DNA of 6,517 bases from Thiomargarita sp. (lineage in GTDB: Bacteria > Pseudomonadota > Gammaproteobacteria > Beggiatoales > Beggiatoaceae): NCBI GenBank assembly GCA_030635005.1, contig DAOVZS010000118.1, positions 1 to 6,517 of the forward strand. The letters are read 5' to 3'. Shown here in pieces: positions 1-4,523 of this stretch. How positions within the stretch are numbered: position 1 is the first letter of the stretch; every line of letters starts with the position of its first letter. Both the position numbers and the translations under genes were made by a program. The notes beneath the pieces were generated by a model. That model saw nothing but the letters and a program-made list of their open reading frames with translations, did no database searches and was not told where the DNA came from.

Positions 1-600
1 ATCTTGCTCGCGCAATGTGAGAAACTCAGCCCGTACAAAACGAGTCGTCCCCATCCAACTGGTAATCCCAATGATAATCATAATGTTATAAATACTCGCA
101 TGTAATAATGCGGCGACTGTCAGTATCAAAAAAAAGGTTGGAAAACACAACATGACATCCGTAAAACGCATAATGAGGGTATCCACGGTGATAAAACCCA
201 AGCGTACATTACCATAAAAACCTGCCAATCCTCCGAGTAAAATACCAATAACTGTTGAAATCCCAACGGCTACAAAACCAATAGAAAGCGACACAAAAGA
301 GCCTTGAAGCATTCTCGCAAACACATCGCGTCCTAATTCATCCGTACCCAATAGATACATCCCAAATTGTGGGATATCTTCGGTGGGAAGATGTGCTGAT
401 GCAAAGGATAAAGGGGGCAAAAATTTATCAACCAGCCTCACAGTAGTGGGATCAAATACAATAGTCCACTCTGTCATACCCTTGCCAAGAAGCGCAGCCA
501 CAATAAGCAAGCATAATGCGATTAAACCAAATACAGCTAAAGTATCTTTCTTAAACAGTCGCCAAAATTCTTGGAAAGGGGTTTCTGATTGAATGTCCAT
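1..600 (-). CDS. Peptide ABC transporter permease, OppC/DppC family (partial, 3' end outside window)
   Basis: Inner-membrane permease subunit of a binding-protein-dependent oligopeptide/dipeptide importer. It would pair with an OppB-type permease and two ATPases. The first 200 residues are in the window. A cytoplasmic N-terminus (TPFQEFWRLFKKD, residues 8-19) leads into the first helix (about 21-40). Next comes a periplasmic stretch and the family hallmark LGTDELGRDVFARMLQG (84-100), then helices at about 103-127, 148-168 and 170-182. The last visible residues, FVRAEFLTLREQD, are the beginning of the EAA loop that contacts the ATPase; the loop itself is cut off. The ATG at 600-598 is the first possible start, because an in-frame stop lies eight codons upstream (624-622); no strong ribosome site is seen. 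oppC normally follows oppB, but here it heads the leftward unit and is divergent from the mddA-like gene. The exact substrate (dipeptide, oligopeptide, nickel or other) cannot be told. Confidence 0.9.
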   Translation of the reverse strand, partial: MDIQSETPFQEFWRLFKKDTLAVFGLIALCLLIVAALLGKGMTEWTIVFDPTTVRLVDKFLPPLSFASAHLPTEDIPQFGMYLLGTDELGRDVFARMLQGSFVSLSIGFVAVGISTVIGILLGGLAGFYGNVRLGFITVDTLIMRFTDVMLCFPTFFLILTVAALLHASIYNIMIIIGITSWMGTTRFVRAEFLTLREQD

Positions 601-673
601 TGATTTTGTTATACTTACCAGTTAGTATTCTATTAATACAGTTGAAAAAAACAGTTAAAAAAAGGAAATTGTT
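601..673. promoter_or_regulatory. Divergent intergenic region between permease and mddA-like genes
   Basis: This 73-base AT-rich gap must hold the start signals for both genes unless transcription comes from within them. TATACT at 610-615 is close to a sigma-70 -10 box for the rightward gene, but no good -35 sits at the right distance. On the minus strand, TTAACT (657-652) and TAGAAT (632-627) are a weak pair with a 19-base spacer. The ribosome site AAGGA at 662-666, seven bases before the ATG at 674, is clear. No operator palindrome is obvious. Confidence 0.35.
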
Positions 674-1405
674 ATGAGCAAATTATTAACAGTGGTCTAT
701 AGTCTATTTGGAGTGTTACTGTTTAACGCCTCTCTCATTTATTTTATTCTCTTAATCAGCCCAATGTTGGAGGCGGAGTTGATGAACTCAGGAACAGTCA
801 TCCCATTTTTTCAAGCTCTTACCATTAATATCGTGCTTATTATTCTCTTTGGAGTGCAACATTCTGTGATGGCACGCCCTCGCTTTAAAGAATGGTGGAG
901 TAAAATCATTCCAACGCATCTCGAACGGAGCACTTACGTGGTCATTTCGAGCGTGTTTATGATACTGTTATGTGTCGTATGGCAACCCTTACCCGATATG
1001 GTGTGGCATGTTGAAGAACCTTTTGCCTATTGGTTTCTTGTCTTTTTATTCGGATTTGGTTGGTTGTTTTCACTGTATGCCACTTTCTTAATCGATCATG
1101 CTGATTTACTGGGATTACAACAAGCATTTTCATATTGGCGTGAGAAACCGTATATCCCCGTCACCTTTCAAGTCGTTTCTGTCTATAAATATATACGCCA
1201 TCCCATTATGTTAGGCACGATTTGTGGCTTGTGGGCAACGCCCAGTATGAGTATGGGTCATTTGGTACTGGCGATTGGATTCACCGTATATATTCTCATT
1301 GGTATTTATTTTGAAGAACGGGATATGATAAAGACGTATGGTGACGTCTATACAACATATCAGCAGAACACATCCATGTTATTTCCATTCTTCAAAAAAA
1401 CATGA
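674..1405 (+). CDS. mddA: Methanethiol S-methyltransferase (MddA-like, NnrU/ICMT-related membrane methyltransferase)
   Basis: Predicted inner-membrane enzyme that transfers a methyl group from S-adenosylmethionine to methanethiol, giving dimethyl sulfide (MddA family). The 243 residues form about five to six hydrophobic helices (about 5-29, 46-64, 86-104, 118-140, 176-190, 195-212). Family-like motifs are GVQHSVMARPRFKEWW (60-75), ERSTYV (84-89), DHADLLGL (141-148), YIRHPIMLG (173-181), a W..TP.M..GHL block (187-197) and EERDM (214-218). The RHP and EER motifs match the SAM-binding end of the isoprenylcysteine methyltransferase/NnrU superfamily. Length fits MddA. The start is supported by AAGGA seven bases upstream. 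The gene stands alone, divergent from the permease and convergent with the TPR gene 13 bases downstream. The broader superfamily assignment is near certain; the methanethiol substrate is inferred from motif and length match. An uncharacterised NnrU-like methyltransferase is the alternative. Confidence 0.8.
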   Translation: MSKLLTVVYSLFGVLLFNASLIYFILLISPMLEAELMNSGTVIPFFQALTINIVLIILFGVQHSVMARPRFKEWWSKIIPTHLERSTYVVISSVFMILLCVVWQPLPDMVWHVEEPFAYWFLVFLFGFGWLFSLYATFLIDHADLLGLQQAFSYWREKPYIPVTFQVVSVYKYIRHPIMLGTICGLWATPSMSMGHLVLAIGFTVYILIGIYFEERDMIKTYGDVYTTYQQNTSMLFPFFKKT

Positions 1406-1418
1406 CAGCTCTTCTCTC

Positions 1419-1997
1419 TTATATTTTATAAGGACGTTGTTTTTCATCATCATCAGGGCGACGTAGTTGCTGTTCCGATTTTGGTTTCGCTAATTGTTCT
1501 CGTAAATAACGTGCCCGTTCAACAATAGTCGGTGGTTTTTCAGCTTGTAGTCTGAAAAACCGACTAAACCAATTAGGACCTTCTCCCAGAGTATCATCCC
1601 CCTGTAATGCACGCTCATAATCTAATAAAGCAGCCTGATGTTGTCCCATCCAATCATACAGTATACCACGATTGGCATACGTCCCTGCAAAATCAGGTTC
1701 TTTGGAAATCGCCTCATTAAATATGTGTAATGATTCTTGATAACGCTTTAATTTCAACAAGCTACGTGCTTTTCCCCGTAACGCATGGATATGTTCAGGA
1801 TCTTCATGAAGGGCTTGTTGATAGCTGTCTAACGCACGTTGATATGCACCATCTTCAAATAAGTTATTAGCAGCTAAATAAGCAGGCGTACCCGGTTGAA
1901 CATCGGTGAGAAAACTATCATAAGCACTCCAGCCAACCCACGCGGTAGTCAATATAACAGCAGTCCATTTTAAAAGTGAATACACACGTTCATCCAT
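1419..1997 (-). CDS. Membrane-anchored tetratricopeptide repeat (TPR) protein
   Basis: Probable protein-protein interaction scaffold, exposed on one face of the inner membrane by a single N-terminal helix. From the ATG the protein has 192 residues: a hydrophobic anchor at about 7-25, then three TPR units at about 38-68, 71-102 and 105-134, recognisable by the A-L-Y-AL-P pattern (for example ALDSYQQALHEDPE and YANRGILYDWMG). A conserved-looking segment follows (GPNWFSRFFRLQAEKPPTI, about 140-158), then a charged tail rich in K, R, D and E. The ATG at 1997 overlaps the end of the upstream gene by eight bases (ATGGATGA on the minus strand), suggesting translational coupling. A TTG at 2003 is an alternative start, two codons earlier and five bases after GTGAG. 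It is the last gene of the three-gene leftward unit. I recall similar TPR proteins next to a small membrane protein in other gammaproteobacteria, but no function is established. Confidence 0.8.
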   Translation of the reverse strand: MDERVYSLLKWTAVILTTAWVGWSAYDSFLTDVQPGTPAYLAANNLFEDGAYQRALDSYQQALHEDPEHIHALRGKARSLLKLKRYQESLHIFNEAISKEPDFAGTYANRGILYDWMGQHQAALLDYERALQGDDTLGEGPNWFSRFFRLQAEKPPTIVERARYLREQLAKPKSEQQLRRPDDDEKQRPYKI

Positions 1998-2214
1998 AAC
2001 CAATAGTACTCACATTAAAAAGTATCGAAAATAAGATCACAATAAATAAACTCATCAATCGTGCCCGTAATAATTGTCCCTGAATATCATCTTGAGAAAG
2101 TGTACGCTGCTCTTTTCGTTGCAAACGACGTACACTTAATACCCATACCAATTTACTGACAGGGAAAAACAATAATAAAGCCAGTATAGCAACAGAAACT
2201 ATAAAATATAACAT
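1990..2214 (-). CDS. Small conserved membrane protein, two helices, unknown function
   Basis: A 74-residue protein with hydrophobic segments at about 2-27 and 52-70, separated by a strongly basic polar loop (VRRLQRKEQRT, 28-38). By the positive-inside rule the loop should be cytoplasmic and both ends periplasmic. The start ATG lies five bases after the stop of the 234-aa gene; AGG inside that junction (AATAGGTTATATG) is the likely ribosome site. Its own stop overlaps the start of the TPR gene. Overlap and order suggest that it and the TPR protein work as a membrane pair: a short integral protein plus an anchored scaffold. I do not recognise a named family. Confidence 0.75.
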   Translation of the reverse strand: MLYFIVSVAILALLLFFPVSKLVWVLSVRRLQRKEQRTLSQDDIQGQLLRARLMSLFIVILFSILFNVSTIGYG

Positions 2215-2219
2215 ATAAC

Positions 2220-2924
2220 CTATTCGTCCCAGCTGGAATATGGACCTTCAGTACCATCTTTTAAGCGATCACGAAATATTGTGCCATTAGTTGTGAGATC
2301 TTGTTGATTTTCTGATTTACTTTGGGGCAATACATTCTGATTAGCGGTCCATTGTGCTACAGATTCACAGCCTAAATGTTGGGATATATGTTTCGGTGTT
2401 TGCCAACCTACCCAATATGCGCCTTTTTCTTTAAATAATATTGCTTCCCAAGGAGAATCAACGAATGGCTGTACAAAACGGTGATCTAAGGGGGAATGAT
2501 CTTTCAATTTATGCCGATCAAATGTTGATATTTGAGACGGTGCAGAAATCATGCTAGAGGCTAATAACGGTTTTTGAAAAGCACGTTGTATGGGATCCAA
2601 TATTTTAAATAGGGCATCTTTATCTAAATTGGTGATATACTGTTGTTCTTTTGCATTACTATCTCGTACACCCTCTGCATTTACAGCATATAAAATCTGA
2701 TCTGACAATCTTTCAATTTTGATATTGGTTTTTTTTGTATTCTCAGAGATTTGTTTTAAATATTCTTCTTGTTTATTGCCAAATATGAAATTACTTAAAC
2801 ATTGATAACTGTTATAGCCTGTTGATGCGATTTCGGCTATCGCAATAATGGATTCAATCATTGTTGAGGTCTCATTGTTTTTAAAATTAAAGGTCGCTGA
2901 CACAAACGCAACCAATATAGCCAT
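2220..2924 (-). CDS. Uncharacterised protein with a C-terminal linker resembling that of FGE-sulfatase (SUMF1) proteins, possibly truncated
   Basis: Unknown function. From the ATG at 2924 it has 234 residues. A second start, Met22 at 2861, is preceded nine bases upstream by GAG, whereas no ribosome site precedes Met1; the protein may therefore be 213 residues. After an apolar start the N-terminal half is helical and polar (about 50-80, EEYLKQISENTKK, coiled-coil-like). The middle contains LDPIQRAFQKPLLASSMIS (109-127). A compact region with PWEAILFKEKGAYWVGWQTP (158-177) follows. The last 21 residues include GTIFRDRLKDGTEGP (214-228), which is like the linker seen just before the conserved M-V-V-I-P-G start of FGE-sulfatase domains. 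Here the next residues are YSSWDE and a TAG stop, so that domain is absent. It is the first gene of the leftward unit and divergent from the MotA-like gene across 79 bases, which suggests a shared control region. Being truncated is an inference; the short form may be functional. Confidence 0.65.
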   Translation of the reverse strand: MAILVAFVSATFNFKNNETSTMIESIIAIAEIASTGYNSYQCLSNFIFGNKQEEYLKQISENTKKTNIKIERLSDQILYAVNAEGVRDSNAKEQQYITNLDKDALFKILDPIQRAFQKPLLASSMISAPSQISTFDRHKLKDHSPLDHRFVQPFVDSPWEAILFKEKGAYWVGWQTPKHISQHLGCESVAQWTANQNVLPQSKSENQQDLTTNGTIFRDRLKDGTEGPYSSWDE

Positions 2925-3003
2925 GATTAAACGTGTATCTGTGCTAATATATTAACGCCCTAGATACCCTAATGTTCAAATTTTACAACACGGAAGACAT
3001 AAA
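2925..3003. promoter_or_regulatory. Divergent intergenic region between the 234-aa gene and the MotA-like gene
   Basis: This 79-base gap separates two divergent starts and probably carries both promoters. For the leftward gene two weak sigma-70 arrangements can be read on the minus strand: TTGTAA (2988-2983) with TATCTA (2966-2961), spacer 16, and TTGAAC (2979-2974) with TTAATA (2955-2950), spacer 18. For the rightward gene no convincing -35/-10 pair is visible, but GGAAG at 2992-2996 is a good ribosome site seven bases before the ATG at 3004. No clear operator palindrome is seen. Confidence 0.35.
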
Positions 3004-3789
3004 ATGACACAAATAATATTACTCACATGTATTATCTTCATGTTACTCATTGCATTCATTGATGTGCGAAGTTTTCACCGTAAACAACATATTAATTGTA
3101 AATCTATTATTATTAATATTGGTGTATTAGGGACTTTTGTGGGCATTGTATTGGGATTGTTAGATTTTGATACCCAAAATATTTATCAAAGTGTACCACA
3201 ATTACTTGAAGGTCTCAAATTAGCGTTTTTAACCTCTATTTGTGGTTTGTTCTTATCAATTTTCTTATCAACGATACAGGCTTTCTTATTATTAATACGA
3301 CGTGATCAGCCCATTGATAAAAAAGAATCTGAAAATAAGATATTAACAGAAATCAATCAACTTTTAAAAGAAATTGTAAATGAACTCAAACAAATACCGC
3401 ATACAGAACGGTTTATTAAACTGGATCACGAGGGAAAAATATTGCCTAAAGGTGCACTGCAATGGGCTGCTGTTCAAGATAATAACACCGCTTATATTTG
3501 GGAAAATGCTACAACAGCCTGTTATAATGATAAAAAAAGTCAAACGTATCTTAACAAAATAAATCAAAAAAAATTGGCAGGCTATAGTGATTGGATATTG
3601 CCAACTCTGGAAATATTACAATGCTTTGAATTTGATAAACATTATTTTCCACACCTGCAATTATCTTGGTATTTGTCCGCAACACCTAAAAATGATCAAT
3701 ATTGGAGTATTAATTTTGATACTGGACATCAGGGAACAGCAGAATATGCTCATGTATTATTGGTTAGAACGGGGCTAAAAAGTGGATAA
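3004..3789 (+). CDS. MotA/TolQ/ExbB/ZorA-like proton channel subunit fused to a C-terminal DUF1566 (Lcl-type) domain
   Basis: Predicted stator subunit of an ion-driven inner-membrane complex, partnered by the next gene. The 261 residues show helix 1 at about 3-20, a basic loop (VRSFHRKQH), helix 2 at about 35-53 and helix 3 at about 72-98. The motif INIGVLGTFVGIVLGL (37-52) and the segment LLEGLKLAFLTSICG (67-81) match the channel core of the MotA/ExbB family and most resemble ZorA. Residues 101-131 are charged and coiled-coil-like. From about 135 to 256 lies a DUF1566 domain: RFIKLDHEGKILP (136-148), the NNTAYIWE motif (160-167), AGYSDWILPTLEIL (192-205) and YWSINFDTG (233-241), ending in LLVR. 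Charge distribution puts the N-terminus outside and the C-terminus inside, so the lectin-like domain should be cytoplasmic. Start supported by GGAAG seven bases upstream. The protein is much shorter than ZorA of Zorya, whose long cytoplasmic tail is replaced here by DUF1566. Flagellar MotA is unlikely, since it has four helices. Confidence 0.82.
   Translation: MTQIILLTCIIFMLLIAFIDVRSFHRKQHINCKSIIINIGVLGTFVGIVLGLLDFDTQNIYQSVPQLLEGLKLAFLTSICGLFLSIFLSTIQAFLLLIRRDQPIDKKESENKILTEINQLLKEIVNELKQIPHTERFIKLDHEGKILPKGALQWAAVQDNNTAYIWENATTACYNDKKSQTYLNKINQKKLAGYSDWILPTLEILQCFEFDKHYFPHLQLSWYLSATPKNDQYWSINFDTGHQGTAEYAHVLLVRTGLKSG
3771..3774 (+). promoter_or_regulatory. Ribosome binding site deciding the GTG start of the MotB/ZorB-like gene
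   Basis: GGGG inside the 3' end of the MotA-like gene lies seven bases before the GTG at 3782. It supports this non-ATG start. The next in-frame ATG (codon 13) would cut off the conserved L-A-D-L-M motif with the predicted ion-binding Asp. Confidence 0.5.
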
Positions 3790-4495
3790 TAAAGAAGATT
3801 TAAGCCTTGCTGATTTAATGTCAGCATTAATGATGGTTTTTTTACTCATTGCCATTGTATTTATGCTAGACACAGAAAAACAAAAAATGCAACTCAAAGA
3901 ACAAAATGATGCAATGGCAGACATTGTATTGGTAGCACAACACAGTCAATCAGAATTACATAAGGATTTGCAACAAGAATTTTCTGTTGATTTAGCAGAA
4001 TGGCAAGCAGTTATTTTAAAAGATAATACGGTGCGTTTTACAGCACCCAATGTCTTATTTGCCTCAGGAGAAAGTACCTTAACAGCTCATTTTAAAACGA
4101 TTTTAAACAGTTTTTTCCCACGTTACATTAAAATTTTACACAACTATCATCAAGATATTGAAGCGATTCGAATAGAAGGACATACCTCAAGTCCCTGGAA
4201 TAATATTCAAGATATGACCCTTCGTTATCTTAAAAATGCCAAATTATCACAACAACGGGCTTTATCCACACTCAGCTATTGCTATCAATTAGACGCCATT
4301 CAACACAAACAATTGTGGCTACAAAAAGTATTCAGAGCCAATGGATTATCTTTTGCACAACGTATTTTTAATGCGGATGGCACAGAAAACATGGCAAAAT
4401 CTCGTCGTGTTGAATTTAAAGTCGTCACAAAAGCAGAAGAAAAATTACATCAAATTTTAGAACAGGTGGAATCAAACAAAAAAGAGCAACATTAA
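3782..4495 (+). CDS. MotB/ZorB-like stator protein with OmpA-like domain
   Basis: Partner of the MotA-like channel: it supplies the ion-binding helix and probably anchors the complex to peptidoglycan. The 237 residues begin with a short cytoplasmic tail, then LADLMSALMMVFLLIAIVFM (9-28). Asp11 aligns with the proton-binding Asp of MotB (Asp32 in Escherichia coli) and the corresponding Asp of ZorB. A polar, coiled-coil-like linker (about 31-75) follows, then an OmpA/MotB-type periplasmic domain (about 83-215). That domain has NVLFASGESTL (90-100), IRIEGHTSS (129-137), NAKLSQQRA (152-160) and SRRVEFKV (207-214). GHTSS in place of the usual GHTDS is a feature I associate with ZorB-like proteins. 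The start is GTG, overlapping the upstream stop by eight bases (GTGGATAA), so the two subunits are probably translationally coupled. No ZorC, ZorD, ZorE or flagellar gene is adjacent; glgP follows after 28 bases. Confidence 0.85.
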   Translation: MDNKEDLSLADLMSALMMVFLLIAIVFMLDTEKQKMQLKEQNDAMADIVLVAQHSQSELHKDLQQEFSVDLAEWQAVILKDNTVRFTAPNVLFASGESTLTAHFKTILNSFFPRYIKILHNYHQDIEAIRIEGHTSSPWNNIQDMTLRYLKNAKLSQQRALSTLSYCYQLDAIQHKQLWLQKVFRANGLSFAQRIFNADGTENMAKSRRVEFKVVTKAEEKLHQILEQVESNKKEQH

Positions 4496-4504
4496 GTGAT
4501 GTTG
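4487..4504 (+). other. Small inverted repeat across the stop codon of the MotB-like gene
   Basis: CAACAT (4487-4492) and ATGTTG (4499-4504) can form a six-base-pair stem with a six-base loop containing the stop codon; a G-T pair could extend it by one. There is no run of T after it, so it is a poor candidate for an intrinsic terminator. It might modestly separate expression of the motor pair from glgP. Confidence 0.25.
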
Positions 4505-4523
4505 TCTTGCAGCGGAAAAAACC

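Noticed and set aside
383..592. Plus-strand open frame opposite the permease
   Set aside because: It is antisense to a clear OppC-type permease and has no family features or ribosome site.
1406..1418. Bidirectional terminator between the convergent mddA-like and TPR genes
   Set aside because: The 13-base gap and its flanks show no stable GC-rich hairpin.
3406..3772. Target protein of a diversity-generating retroelement
   Set aside because: Lectin-like folds are typical targets, but there is no reverse transcriptase, no template repeat and no adenine-biased variable repeat in the window.
3364..3778. Alternative open frames inside the MotA-DUF1566 gene
   Set aside because: They overlap well-supported domain sequence in the main frame and encode low-complexity peptides typical of AT-rich shadow frames.
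3004..4495. A complete Zorya defence system
   Set aside because: Only ZorA/ZorB-like genes are present; no ZorC, ZorD or ZorE gene lies in the window and the ZorA tail is missing, so the locus cannot be called Zorya.
3004..4495. Flagellar MotA-MotB stator
   Set aside because: The channel protein has three helices and a DUF1566 tail instead of the four-helix MotA fold, and there are no flagellar or chemotaxis genes nearby.
4487..4504. Intrinsic terminator after the MotB-like gene
   Set aside because: The stem is only six base pairs of mixed composition and no T-run follows.
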